DNA of 51,844 nucleotides from Spirochaetia bacterium (GCA_009930195.1 RZYT01000001.1:1-51844); one strand, 5' to 3'; positions 40,766-49,905 are shown, numbered from the stretch's first letter. Notes: generated by a model from the sequence alone, not told the origin. Numbers and translations are program-made.

Positions 40766-42067
40766 ATGAGAAAGAATGTGTTGGTTGCATTGGCAGCCCT
40801 GGCTTTGCTCTCTTTGGTTGTGTTCGCCGGCTGTTCAAAGTCTGAGGCGAAAACCGCTGCACCGTCTGCTGCTGCAGCACCTGCACCAGCAGCCCCTGCT
40901 GCTGAACCGGTAGCAAAACCGGCTTCCCCTGCCTATCAGGACGGTATCTATTTTGCTATGGATGATAGCTTCGCTTCTTCCGGTTGGAAGGAAACCGTCA
41001 CCCTGACGGTATCCGGTGGAAAGATTGTTGATGCTGATTGGAATGCCGTGAACATTGCTGGTGGAGCTGACAAGAAAACCTACGACAAAGCCGGTAAATA
41101 CAATATGGTCAAGTTCGGCAAGGCCCAGGGAGAGTGGTATCAGCAGGCAGAGAAGGCCGAGGCCCATCTGTTGGCTACCCAGGATCCTGCTGCGATCAGC
41201 TACAAGGATGCCGAAGGCCACACTGATGACATCGCAGGTGTATCGGTTCATGTCAACGCTTTCTTTGAGCTTGCCCAGAAGGCACTTGCCGCCGGTCCGG
41301 TCGGTCGTGGTCCCTATGCTGATGGTGCATACTTTGCCATTGACGAGGCTTACCCGAACTCCGGTTGGAAAGAATATGTTTCCCTTACCGTGCTCAATGG
41401 CAGGATTGCCGGCGTTAACTGGAGTGCAGTGAACCGCAACGGCGATGACAAGAAGGCCTACGACAAGGCTGGCAAGTACAACATGGTCAAGTTCGGCAAG
41501 GCTCAGGATGAGTGGTATGTTCAGGCTGAGAAGACTGAGAACCACCTGATTGCGACCCAGGACCTGAAGGCAATCACCTACAAGGATGCCGAAGGACATA
41601 CCGATGACATCGCTGGAGTCTCCGTGCATGTGAACTCCCTGTATGCACTGGTTGAGAAGGCTTTGGCCAACGGTCCTGTTGCACTCGGCCCGTTTGCCAA
41701 CGGTGGCTACTATGCAACCGAAGCTGAATTCGGTTCCTCCGGCTGGAAGGGCTTTGTCTCCCTCTTTGTCAGCAACGGCAACCTGGTGAACGTCTATTGG
41801 AGCGCTGTCGACAAGGACAACCGTGACAAGCAGACCGTCGCAAAAGAGGGTGGCTATGGCATGATCAAGGCAAGTACAATCGGCAAGGAGTGGCACGAGC
41901 AGGCAGCTGCAGTCCAGTCCCACCTTTTGAGCACCCAGGATCCGAAGAAGATCAACTACAAGGATGAGAAGGGTCACACCGATGACATCGCCGGTGCAAC
42001 CGTCCATGTGAATGACTTCTATGCTCTGGTTGAGCAGGCTCTGGCGAATGGGGCTAAGAAGTACTAA
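40766..42067 (+). CDS. Secreted lipoprotein with three FMN-binding repeats (PplA-like)
   Basis: An exported flavoprotein of 433 residues. The signal peptide MRKNVLVALAALALLSLVVF ends in the lipobox FAGC (Cys 23), followed by an Ala/Pro linker to about 55. Three repeats of ~126 residues follow, each with DGIYFA/DGAYFA/NGGYYA, SGWKE/SGWKG, W.AV and GHTDDIAG. The proposed flavinylation motif lies at about 154 (DDIAGVS), 280 (DDIAGVS) and 406 (DDIAGAT); the Ser/Thr would carry covalent FMN added by an ApbE transferase. Listeria PplA, the surface flavoprotein of EET, has two such domains. ATG 40766 follows GAGAGGAG. The gene is divergent to the NDH-2 operon, supporting a joint role. No ApbE gene is in the window. 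Confidence 0.87.
   Translation: MRKNVLVALAALALLSLVVFAGCSKSEAKTAAPSAAAAPAPAAPAAEPVAKPASPAYQDGIYFAMDDSFASSGWKETVTLTVSGGKIVDADWNAVNIAGGADKKTYDKAGKYNMVKFGKAQGEWYQQAEKAEAHLLATQDPAAISYKDAEGHTDDIAGVSVHVNAFFELAQKALAAGPVGRGPYADGAYFAIDEAYPNSGWKEYVSLTVLNGRIAGVNWSAVNRNGDDKKAYDKAGKYNMVKFGKAQDEWYVQAEKTENHLIATQDLKAITYKDAEGHTDDIAGVSVHVNSLYALVEKALANGPVALGPFANGGYYATEAEFGSSGWKGFVSLFVSNGNLVNVYWSAVDKDNRDKQTVAKEGGYGMIKASTIGKEWHEQAAAVQSHLLSTQDPKKINYKDEKGHTDDIAGATVHVNDFYALVEQALANGAKKY
40931..42055 (+). repeat. Three tandem ~378-bp repeats inside the lipoprotein gene
   Basis: The coding sequence repeats with a 378-bp period (equivalent GATGACATCG motifs at about 41225, 41603 and 41981). Units 1 and 2 are closest; unit 3 has diverged and lacks the AGKYNMVKFG block, reading GGYGMIKAST instead. 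The pattern shows two internal duplications. Confidence 0.85.
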
Positions 42068-42085
42068 GCTTCCGCCCTTTCAGAA

Positions 42086-42121
42086 AAGACTCCGGTTGGT
42101 TTCCTTCCGGGGTCTTTTTTT
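42086..42121 (+). terminator. Terminator of the FMN-binding lipoprotein gene
   Basis: AAGACTCCGG (42086-42095) pairs with CCGGGGTCTT (42107-42116) with one G-T pair, followed by eight T's. It is a strong Rho-independent terminator. Confidence 0.92.
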
Positions 42122-42158
42122 ATTCGCAAGCGGGCAGAACTTCTGCTAGAGTATCTGC

Positions 42159-42758
42159 ATGGAAATCGATCTGTTTTCAACGTTTCTGTTTGCCTTCATC
42201 ACCACATTCACCCCAGGCCCGAACACCATCAGCAGCCATGCCATGGGAATGAACTACGGATACCGTAGGTCTTTGCCGTATTTTGCAGGAATTGCCACAG
42301 GCTTCTTCTCCATCATGGTGCTCAGTGCACTGTTTGCAACGTTGCTGCAGCAGCTCATGCCCTCTGTCGTGCCGCTGCTGACCATCCTTGGGTCGCTCTA
42401 CATCCTCTACCTTGCCTATCATGTGTTCTTTGCCTCCTACCTGCTTTCCCAACGCGCTGTGAAGGCTTTGGGATACAGCAATGGCCTCCTGCTGCAACTG
42501 CTCAATCCGAAGGTGATCATCCTGGGACTTACGGTGTATTCCACTTTTCTCAAGGAGATGGACCGAAGCCCAATTCCCATCATTCTCAGTGCCTTGGTCT
42601 TTACCCTGATGAGTTTCACCGCCCTCACCACCTGGGCTCTGTTTGGTTTGGGAATAGCACGGTTGCTCAAAACGGAGCGAACGCGGCGTATCGTCAATGC
42701 CATCCTGTCACTGTTGTTGGTATACACGGCTGTGAAGATGGTTCTCAATCAGTGGTAG
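42159..42758 (+). CDS. LysE/RhtB-family amino acid exporter
   Basis: An inner-membrane exporter of 199 residues with six predicted helices. The family signature FTPGPNTISSHAMGMNYGYR is near the N-terminus (about residues 17-36), and LLQLLNPKVIILGLTVYSTF covers the second conserved block. LysE and RhtB proteins export amino acids such as lysine, threonine or homoserine; the substrate here is not predictable. The ribosome binding site is weak. It is monocistronic, between the lipoprotein terminator and the cas promoter. Confidence 0.88.
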   Translation: MEIDLFSTFLFAFITTFTPGPNTISSHAMGMNYGYRRSLPYFAGIATGFFSIMVLSALFATLLQQLMPSVVPLLTILGSLYILYLAYHVFFASYLLSQRAVKALGYSNGLLLQLLNPKVIILGLTVYSTFLKEMDRSPIPIILSALVFTLMSFTALTTWALFGLGIARLLKTERTRRIVNAILSLLLVYTAVKMVLNQW

Positions 42759-42851
42759 CACAGAGTTCACATGAAAGTTTTTCAATAGATTTTTGATAGG
42801 TAATTCATTGATTTTCAAAAAATTCAATATTTTCTTGAACTATAAGCAAAA

Positions 42852-42917
42852 AAAGCCACTACAGTAATTATTACGTTTTGGAATTTGTGCTATTAGCTGT
42901 ATAATACACGTGGCTTT
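42852..42917. repeat. Inverted repeat around the cas promoter
   Basis: AAAGCCAC (42852-42859) and GTGGCTTT (42910-42917) are perfect complements on either side of the cas promoter, 50 bases apart. The right arm covers the predicted start point. It could bind a looping regulator, or fold in read-through RNA from the LysE gene. Confidence 0.45.
42878..42905 (+). promoter_or_regulatory. Promoter of the cas operon
   Basis: TTGGAA (42878-42883), a 16-base spacer and a perfect TATAAT (42900-42905). Transcription would start near 42912, giving a leader of about 110 bases before cas3. Confidence 0.65.
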
Positions 42918-42942
42918 GGTATCGACAGCTACATAATAATCT

Positions 42943-43018
42943 ACTCCGAGGTAATTCAACCATTCATGCTGTCATGAGCCATTTTGGCAGATATGTTGGA
43001 GGTTTTCCAAATCGGAGT
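42943..43018 (+). promoter_or_regulatory. Leader RNA pairing that could hide the cas3 ribosome binding site
   Basis: ACTCCGA (42943-42949) is perfectly complementary to TCGGAGT (43012-43018), and the latter contains the GGAG that should start cas3 translation. A CAAC/GTTG pair lies inside. In the leader RNA this would close a large stem-loop and block the site. Confidence 0.4.
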
Positions 43019-43023
43019 GGTTA

Positions 43024-45858
43024 TTGCGTATGGAGAATTATGTAAGGTACTGGGGAAAAGCGGACCAAACAACAAAGCAGTGGCATCCACTAGTCTGTCA
43101 TATGCTGGACGTAGCCGCTGTAGCTCGAGTAATGATGCAGTCTATGCCAGATTTTCTAGGTGATTGGAGTGCAAGGTTAGATATCTCTCCAAAGCATCTG
43201 TTGGATCTGATCTGTTTCTATTCTTTCCTCCATGATATAGGAAAATTCTCGTCTGAATTTCAATGTAAAATCCCCGCGTTGGCTGAATTGCTTCAGGAAT
43301 CACTTAAGCCTTCACTTTCGGGTAATCCACATACTGCATTGGCTTGGTTGTTGTGGGATGAATGTCTCGAAACACAGTTGTACACAAGGTATAACATTCA
43401 ATTCAATCAAGCAATTGATCTATGCAATACGTTGGAACCACTGTTTTCAGCATCATTTGGGCATCATGGAAGCCCTGTAATGGAACCAAATGCCATTTCA
43501 AAACGGACCTTTGGAAGAATATTTTCTGATTCAACAATTGCTGATGCTACAGCCTTATTGTCGGAGATCTTGGTTGTTTTCGATGGAATTCAAACAATCT
43601 TGCTCAAACCGGAAAAGCTGATCTCTCATCGTAAAGATATTGCTTCATTTTCTTTCATCCTATCCGGTTTGATTATTCTTGCAGATTGGACTGCTTCCGC
43701 CACCTCGAATATTCCATACCTAGTACATGCTGGAAATGGAGGATTCTCCGATGAATTTGAATTCGATGATTTGGCGGGTTATTTTTCGTGGTCATGCGTA
43801 CTTGCAAAAGGTGCTGTTGAACGACAAGGACTAGTACCTGTACTAAAGAAGCGTCTGAGAAATCCATGGAAGGAACTATTTCCAAATCTTTATGAAGCAC
43901 AATATGACCCTTCACCGTTGCAAGAGATGATGATTCACTTAGAACCGGCGGATGAACCTGGGTTATATGTAATTGAAGATTTGGCAGGATCCGGGAAGAC
44001 CGAAGCAGCGTTGGTTCTTTATTCCAAACTTCAGATGAAGAGCTCTGCTGATGGTTTGTATTTTGCTCTGCCTACCATGGCAACTTCAAATGGTATGTAT
44101 GCACGGTTGAAAGAGACCCACAAGAGGTTTTTTGTTGATGGCACTGGCCCTTCATTCATTCTTGCTCATGGTGGGAGTAGATTTCATAAGGATTTCCAAG
44201 ATTCGATTATTTTTGATGTACATACTATTCCCAAGGATACGTATGACGATTCACAGTTGCATGCTCAAACACAAGAGATAGATCATCAAACCAGCCAATC
44301 CTCATGCAGCGAATGGATTGCCGACCGATCACGCAAAGTCTTCTTGGCGCAGGTGGGAGTAGGGAGTATCGACCAAGCTTTGTTATCGGTTCTTTACGCA
44401 AAACATAATACTCTTAGGATGTTTGGATTGGCACGGAAAATTCTAATTATCGATGAAGTACACGCCTATGATCTTTATATGCAACGAATCCTTCATACCC
44501 TTCTGGAGTTCATGGCATCACAACACCGAAGTGTCATCCTTTTATCAGCTACATTGCCATTGGCAATGAAAGCAGATTTGGCTAATGCGTATAGGAAAGG
44601 GCTGCATCACGGGGTTACTACAGAAATGGAAGAAAGCGATGCAGACTCTTCATTCCCGATGGTGACAATCTATCAGAAGGGGCAAAGCATCCATATTCCG
44701 GTACAAGCAAGAACCTTCTGCAGAAGGACTGTGAAATTGGAATTCTTTTCCTCGATAGGCATTGAAGGACCATTGAAATTTCTGAAGGAGGTGTCAGAAA
44801 GCGGCAGGTGTGGTGTTTGGATCAGAAATACAGTTTTTGATGTACAAACGGCATATGCCAAGCTTGTTGAAGCAATTGGTTCTGCAAATGTGCTTGTATT
44901 CCATTCAAGATATTCCATGGAAGACAGGCAGCGAATTGAAAGTAATGTTTTGGAGATTTTTGGAAAAGAATCAAGTGAAGATCAGCGGAAGGGAAAAATC
45001 CTTATTGCATCACAAGTTGTCGAGCAATCTCTTGATCTTGATTTTGATGAGATGATTACAGATCTTTGCCCGATAGATCTGATTATCCAAAGAGCAGGAA
45101 GACTCAAGCGCCACACCCGAGACAGCAGTGGGAATCCTATATCAGGAGATAAGGATAAGCGTGGTATTCCTTTGCTTCATATTTATGGGCCTTGCATCGA
45201 GGGGATTATATCAAAAAATTGGTATTCCGAGTTTTTTCTTGGAGGATCGTGTGTATATCGTGATGCAGGAATTCTTTGGAGAACAGCTAAACTCCTATTT
45301 GAAGAGAAAGAGTTGGCAGTTCCTGAAAAATCGCGCTATATGATTGAGCGTGTCTACGGGAAGAATGCAGAGAGGATACCCGATTCCCTTAAGGAAATTT
45401 CTGGAATTGCAGCAAAGAAAAATCATCATGATGAGGCTGTTGCAGAGTCAAATGTGTTTCCCCTTTTTGATGGATTTGCCAAACCTTCCAACACTAGTCC
45501 ATGGCCGGACCATTTGGCTCCCACCCGTCTCACAGACGATGTAGTTGCGTACCGGTTGTGCCTTTATGTGAATGAAAAGCTTATCCCGATGACTAAAGAT
45601 AAGGATTTTGCATGGCAGATGTGCGAAGTGAAATTCCGTAAAACAACCATTGAGTATGAGCATGTATTCGAAACGTTGATAAGGGAGACCGAGAAGGGTT
45701 TGCCCGACTTTGGTCGTGGAGGTGTCCTGCTTCCAATGGAGCTGGATTCAAAAAGCAATACTGAGAATATGAGTTATCACAGTATCGGACACACCTGTGA
45801 CGGTATGTCGTTCTCATATGACAGTATTCGGGGATTGAGTTTGAGAAGTACGGGATAA
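43024..45858 (+). CDS. cas3: Cas3 helicase-nuclease (type I-E CRISPR)
   Basis: The effector that unwinds and degrades DNA marked by Cascade, 944 residues. The N-terminal HD nuclease has HPLVCHMLDVA, LHDIGKF (His 70-Asp 71) and FGHHGSP. The helicase follows: Walker A DLAGSGKTEAAL (about 322), DEVH box (about 477), LLSATLP, and motif VI QRAGRLKRH (about 689), then the C-terminal domain. All catalytic motifs are intact. The start is TTG 43024, six bases after GGAG; ATG 43030 is the alternative. It is first of eight cas genes on the same strand. Confidence 0.95.
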   Translation: MRMENYVRYWGKADQTTKQWHPLVCHMLDVAAVARVMMQSMPDFLGDWSARLDISPKHLLDLICFYSFLHDIGKFSSEFQCKIPALAELLQESLKPSLSGNPHTALAWLLWDECLETQLYTRYNIQFNQAIDLCNTLEPLFSASFGHHGSPVMEPNAISKRTFGRIFSDSTIADATALLSEILVVFDGIQTILLKPEKLISHRKDIASFSFILSGLIILADWTASATSNIPYLVHAGNGGFSDEFEFDDLAGYFSWSCVLAKGAVERQGLVPVLKKRLRNPWKELFPNLYEAQYDPSPLQEMMIHLEPADEPGLYVIEDLAGSGKTEAALVLYSKLQMKSSADGLYFALPTMATSNGMYARLKETHKRFFVDGTGPSFILAHGGSRFHKDFQDSIIFDVHTIPKDTYDDSQLHAQTQEIDHQTSQSSCSEWIADRSRKVFLAQVGVGSIDQALLSVLYAKHNTLRMFGLARKILIIDEVHAYDLYMQRILHTLLEFMASQHRSVILLSATLPLAMKADLANAYRKGLHHGVTTEMEESDADSSFPMVTIYQKGQSIHIPVQARTFCRRTVKLEFFSSIGIEGPLKFLKEVSESGRCGVWIRNTVFDVQTAYAKLVEAIGSANVLVFHSRYSMEDRQRIESNVLEIFGKESSEDQRKGKILIASQVVEQSLDLDFDEMITDLCPIDLIIQRAGRLKRHTRDSSGNPISGDKDKRGIPLLHIYGPCIEGIISKNWYSEFFLGGSCVYRDAGILWRTAKLLFEEKELAVPEKSRYMIERVYGKNAERIPDSLKEISGIAAKKNHHDEAVAESNVFPLFDGFAKPSNTSPWPDHLAPTRLTDDVVAYRLCLYVNEKLIPMTKDKDFAWQMCEVKFRKTTIEYEHVFETLIRETEKGLPDFGRGGVLLPMELDSKSNTENMSYHSIGHTCDGMSFSYDSIRGLSLRSTG

Positions 45859-45871
45859 AAAAGGGGGGAAG

Positions 45872-47506
45872 ATGAATTTATTGCATGATGCTTGGATACC
45901 GGTAAAAAGAAGAGATTCTCATAAAAGAGAGTTGATACGACCCTGTGACTTGACGAATGGAATTGATGAAGATCCATATCACTCAATTGATGCTGTCAGG
46001 CCGGATTTCAAAGAATCTCTCCTGCAATTTCTTATTGGGCTGATACAGACAGTCATGACTCCAACCAGTGAAGTCGAATGGGTCGCCTTGTTTCGTAATC
46101 CTCCTTCACAAGATGTATTGTCTGAAGCTATGGAGAAAGAACTGGAGTATTTCGAACTTGTAGGCGACACAGTCAGCTTCATGCAAGAGCCATCTCTTCA
46201 TGATGCAAAAATCAAACCCATTGCAAGTTTGCTGATTGATTCTCCGGGTGATAACACCATTGAAATGAATACTGATCATTTTGTGAAACGAGACGGTGTG
46301 AAAGGCTTGTGTGAGGCTTGCACGGCAACAGCTTTGTATACTCTTAATGTGAATGCTCCTGCTGGTGGCGCCGGCATCAGAACATCTCTTAGAGGAGGCG
46401 GTCCTCTTACTGCCATCATCATTCCGGATGGCTATGATAAAGCATTTGATACACTGTGGCACTTGGTTTGGTTGAATGTCCTAGTACAGAAAGATCAGGA
46501 GAGGACCCAGTGCAATTCATCCCTTATTAGACCTGAAGCAAAGTATCCATGGATCGGAAACATTAAGGTAAGCAATGAAAAAGGTTCAGAGACAACAGCA
46601 AAACACATACATCCATTCCAAACTTATTGGGGGATGCCAAGAAGGATAAATCTGATTGGTTGTAAGACATCCATCGGGACTTGTGATGTATGTGGCACTG
46701 AAAATGTCTTGCTCTATCAGTATTACAAGTCACTTCCTTGGGGTATTAACTATGGAGAAGGCATAATTCATCCGCTGTCTCCATACTATTCAGACAAGGA
46801 TGGACTGAAACTTCCTGTTCATCCACAGCCGGGTGGTTTTACGTACAGGCACTGGCCACTGTACATCGCCTCAAACAGCAGTTTGAATCCTAGGCCGATT
46901 ACTTTACAAGTATTGGACAGAAGGTTGAGAGATCTTAAAAAATCCATGGTTGAATGCGGGGTCCGTGTAAAAGTGTCCGGATATGATATGGACAACATGA
47001 AAGCAAGGTGTTGGTACGAATCTGAAATGCCGTATTGGCTTGTACCTGTAGAAATCCGAGAAGAATTGGTGGAGCACTCCACTCGGTTGGCAGAATCAGC
47101 AAATGCTATTGCCAAGAATACCAATAATGCCGTGAAGGAATCATGGTTAAATCCAGGTGCAAAGGTGAGAGGAGATTTGAGCTATCTTGAGAGTGAATTT
47201 TGGGCTTCCACGGAACACGAGTATTACCAAAGAATCCGGAAATGTGAAGAGCTCATGAATCATGGGGATATCGATTATCAAGGCATGTATGAGACCTGGC
47301 TACAGTATCTAAATCGTGCATCACTGAGGATTTTTGACGAATATGCGGAACAAGTATCTCTAGATTCAGGGAAAAGTAAATCAGGTATTCCTCGAGTGAT
47401 CACGGCACGGAATGCCCTTATTGGGAACAACATGGGCAAAAAGATACGCGAAAAGATTTTAGGGCTCCCTACGAAGCCTACGAAAAAAACAAAGGAGGAT
47501 GTGTGA
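45872..47506 (+). CDS. casA: Cse1/Cas8e, large subunit of Cascade
   Basis: The type I-E large subunit, 544 residues, which reads the PAM and recruits Cas3. It opens MNLLHDAWIPVKRRDSHKRE, the typical CasA start, has FLIGLIQTVM, the NAPAGGAGIRTSLRGGGPLT block and a CDVCGTENVLLY cysteine pair in the middle, and ends in the four-helix bundle. It starts 14 bases after cas3 with AAGGGGGGAA just before the ATG. The stop overlaps the start of cse2 (TGATG). Confidence 0.93.
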   Translation: MNLLHDAWIPVKRRDSHKRELIRPCDLTNGIDEDPYHSIDAVRPDFKESLLQFLIGLIQTVMTPTSEVEWVALFRNPPSQDVLSEAMEKELEYFELVGDTVSFMQEPSLHDAKIKPIASLLIDSPGDNTIEMNTDHFVKRDGVKGLCEACTATALYTLNVNAPAGGAGIRTSLRGGGPLTAIIIPDGYDKAFDTLWHLVWLNVLVQKDQERTQCNSSLIRPEAKYPWIGNIKVSNEKGSETTAKHIHPFQTYWGMPRRINLIGCKTSIGTCDVCGTENVLLYQYYKSLPWGINYGEGIIHPLSPYYSDKDGLKLPVHPQPGGFTYRHWPLYIASNSSLNPRPITLQVLDRRLRDLKKSMVECGVRVKVSGYDMDNMKARCWYESEMPYWLVPVEIREELVEHSTRLAESANAIAKNTNNAVKESWLNPGAKVRGDLSYLESEFWASTEHEYYQRIRKCEELMNHGDIDYQGMYETWLQYLNRASLRIFDEYAEQVSLDSGKSKSGIPRVITARNALIGNNMGKKIREKILGLPTKPTKKTKEDV

Positions 47507-48036
47507 TGGAAAACTCTTCAGAAATCCGAAGTACAAATGCGTTTCCATTGGTTTTGGAGCAGGTTGTGAAATGGTGGCTTATGATTCAGGGTCCCCATGC
47601 ATCGGGGGAAAGGGCGATGTTAAGGCGGTTGAAGAGTCCTGATGAAGTTGCACTGCAGAGTGTTTATTACAAGTTATTGGACTCTGTGCTAGAGATTGAA
47701 GGAATGAAGCAATTCTCTGGCCCACTTGCTTCTCGGCTTCCTTTCATTGCCGGGATTCTTGCACATGTTGAACAAGACAATCCCGGATGTCCAATTGCCA
47801 AATCCATGGGAATGAAGCAACAGGGGAGTGATAGACCAACAATTAGTGATCTTCGATTCCGTAAAATCTTGCGAACTGATGAGAGTGCAGAGTTGTACAT
47901 TATCATGATTCGCATAGTCAAAATGCTCGGCAAGAAAGCTGATGTCAGAAATCTAATCCAGTCTCTCTATTTTTGGAATGAACAGACGAAGAAGAGTTGG
48001 GCATCCCAATATTATCTTCAGAAAGATATATATTGA
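47506..48036 (+). CDS. casB: Cse2, small subunit of Cascade
   Basis: The small, all-helical type I-E subunit, 176 residues, present in two copies per Cascade and contacting the displaced strand. GERAMLRRLKSPDEVALQSVYYKLL and RFRKILRTDESAELYIIMIR are the family's two conserved blocks. ATG 47506 overlaps the cse1 stop and follows GGAGG by eight bases; GTG 47503 is a second possibility. Confidence 0.9.
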   Translation: MENSSEIRSTNAFPLVLEQVVKWWLMIQGPHASGERAMLRRLKSPDEVALQSVYYKLLDSVLEIEGMKQFSGPLASRLPFIAGILAHVEQDNPGCPIAKSMGMKQQGSDRPTISDLRFRKILRTDESAELYIIMIRIVKMLGKKADVRNLIQSLYFWNEQTKKSWASQYYLQKDIY

Positions 48037-48075
48037 TTGCAATTAAGCTATTGAGAAATTCAAAGGAGTTAGAAA

Positions 48076-49155
48076 ATGAGAAAATTTTTGCAGATTCATT
48101 TGTTGACGTCGTATCCCCCAGCCAATTTAAACAGGGATGATTTGGGCAGACCGAAAACCGCTATTGTCGGAGGAACTACCAGGCTTCGCGTATCATCTCA
48201 AAGTTTGAAACGTGCTTGGAGAACTTCAGATGTTTTTGAGCAGAAGATTGGAGAGATCAAAATTGGAGGGAAAAACGGTATCAGGACAAAACGGTTTGGT
48301 GAGACAGTCTACAAGCTCTTGCTTGAGGGTGGTATCAAAGATGCAATCGCGCAAGAATGGGCCCGTAGTATTGCCGGCTGTTTTGGTGCAATAAAAAGTG
48401 AGAAAGAGAAATTTCCTGTTAACTTGCATATTGAGCAATTGGCTTTCATCTCACCCGAAGAGCAGTCGGCTGCTTTGGAGTTGGTAAAGACATTACTTGA
48501 AAAACATGAAAAACCGACAGAAACCCAGCTCAAGTTGTTGAGAGTGGATACTTCTGCTGCTGATATGGCTCTCTTTGGGCGTATGTTAGCTGGTAATCCT
48601 TTTTTCAACATTGAGGCTTCAATCCAGGTTGCTCATGCTTTCAGTGTGCAAAAAATTGTGGTAGAGGATGATTTTTTCACTGCTGTTGATGATCTAAATG
48701 CGGGAGAGGAAGACCAAGGTGCCGGTCATATGGGTGACACTGAATTCGCTTCCGGTGTGTTTTATACATATATCAATATCGATAGAGAATTGCTGATGGA
48801 GAATCTACGTGGCTGCAATGAGCATGCTGATGGCGTCTGGGAAAAAACCATCCAGGGGTTGGTGGAATGTGCAGCAAAGGTTGCTCCTACAGGTAAACAG
48901 AATTCCTTTGGATCCAGGGCATATGCACACTATATTCTTGCTGAGTTGGGCAACCAACAACCAAGAACTCTTTCCTTGGCATTCATCAAGGATATCAGCG
49001 GCGATATTATCAACGAGTCGATTCAGAAGCTCGAAAGTACCAAAGAGAAGATGGATGCTTCGTATGGCAATTGCAGTGATGAATCACTTGTTCTCGATGT
49101 TATATCTGGTCGAGGGTCATTAATGGAACTCATGGAATTTTGCGTCAAGGAGTGA
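48076..49155 (+). CDS. casC: Cas7e (Cse4/CasC), Cascade backbone
   Basis: The RNA-binding backbone subunit of type I-E Cascade, 359 residues, six copies per complex. FLQIHLLTSYPPANLNRDDL, GGTTRLRVSSQSLKRAWRTS and the NSFGSRAYAHYILAELGNQQ region are diagnostic. AAAGGAG precedes the ATG. Confidence 0.95.
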   Translation: MRKFLQIHLLTSYPPANLNRDDLGRPKTAIVGGTTRLRVSSQSLKRAWRTSDVFEQKIGEIKIGGKNGIRTKRFGETVYKLLLEGGIKDAIAQEWARSIAGCFGAIKSEKEKFPVNLHIEQLAFISPEEQSAALELVKTLLEKHEKPTETQLKLLRVDTSAADMALFGRMLAGNPFFNIEASIQVAHAFSVQKIVVEDDFFTAVDDLNAGEEDQGAGHMGDTEFASGVFYTYINIDRELLMENLRGCNEHADGVWEKTIQGLVECAAKVAPTGKQNSFGSRAYAHYILAELGNQQPRTLSLAFIKDISGDIINESIQKLESTKEKMDASYGNCSDESLVLDVISGRGSLMELMEFCVKE

Positions 49156-49158
49156 TGA

Positions 49159-49905
49159 ATGGCAACATATCTTGTATTCGATTTGTACGGTCCATTTGTT
49201 TCATTCGGTGATGTTGCAGTCGGAGATTACAGGCCTACGTACTCGTATCCGTCGAAATCAGCCGTTCTCGGGCTTTTAGCCGCTTCTCTTGGCTTTAGAA
49301 GGAAGGATGAAGATCGACTAAAAGCTCTTGACGATGATTTGCGAATAGCAGTGCTGGTTTTGCATTCCGGAAAATTACTGAGAGATTTTCATACGATTCA
49401 AGTACCACCTGATGTTCAAATGAAGCGTCGTAACATAGTGACACGAAAAGACGAGTTATCACTAAAGAAGCAGAACACAATCATTTCAACGAGAGATTAT
49501 CGAATGGATTCTTATTACCGTGTAGCTGTATGGAGTGCTTCTGGAGTATTTGATTTAGTTAAGCTTCAAGAAGCACTGTCGTACCCAAAATTCTCACCAT
49601 ATCTAGGTCGAAAATCTTGCCCGCCGGCACTTCCCTTCAAAGCAGAGGTCATTGATTCAGACGACGTATGCAAAGCATTGACTATTCCTGGCTTCAATGG
49701 GGATTTGTTGCAGATCATTCCCAAATTGGATAGGAATGCCTCTTATATGCTGTATTCAGAGACTTTGCCTAAGAAGTCTGAAGGTAAAATCATGATTGTA
49801 ACAAAGAACGACCGGTTGGTGAGCAGAAAGAGCTGGCAATATGGTGAACGGAAAGAATTCATTCAATACGTAGGAGGGGAAAATGTATTTCAGCAGAATA
49901 CGTAG
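49159..49905 (+). CDS. cas5e: Cas5e (CasD), crRNA 5'-end subunit
   Basis: The RAMP protein that holds the 5' handle of the crRNA, 248 residues. LVFDLYGPFVSFGDVAVGDY and TYSYPSKSAVLGLLAASLG are the Cas5e signature, and LSYPKFSPYLGRKSCPPALP is the second conserved block. AAGGAGTGA precedes the ATG, three bases after cas7. Its end overlaps cas6e by 23 bases. Confidence 0.95.
   Translation: MATYLVFDLYGPFVSFGDVAVGDYRPTYSYPSKSAVLGLLAASLGFRRKDEDRLKALDDDLRIAVLVLHSGKLLRDFHTIQVPPDVQMKRRNIVTRKDELSLKKQNTIISTRDYRMDSYYRVAVWSASGVFDLVKLQEALSYPKFSPYLGRKSCPPALPFKAEVIDSDDVCKALTIPGFNGDLLQIIPKLDRNASYMLYSETLPKKSEGKIMIVTKNDRLVSRKSWQYGERKEFIQYVGGENVFQQNT

Noticed and set aside
40835-42007. A 390-codon minus-strand frame opposite the FMN-binding lipoprotein
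   Set aside because: It only mirrors the three internal repeats of the real gene, whose signal peptide, ribosome binding site and terminator are all clear.
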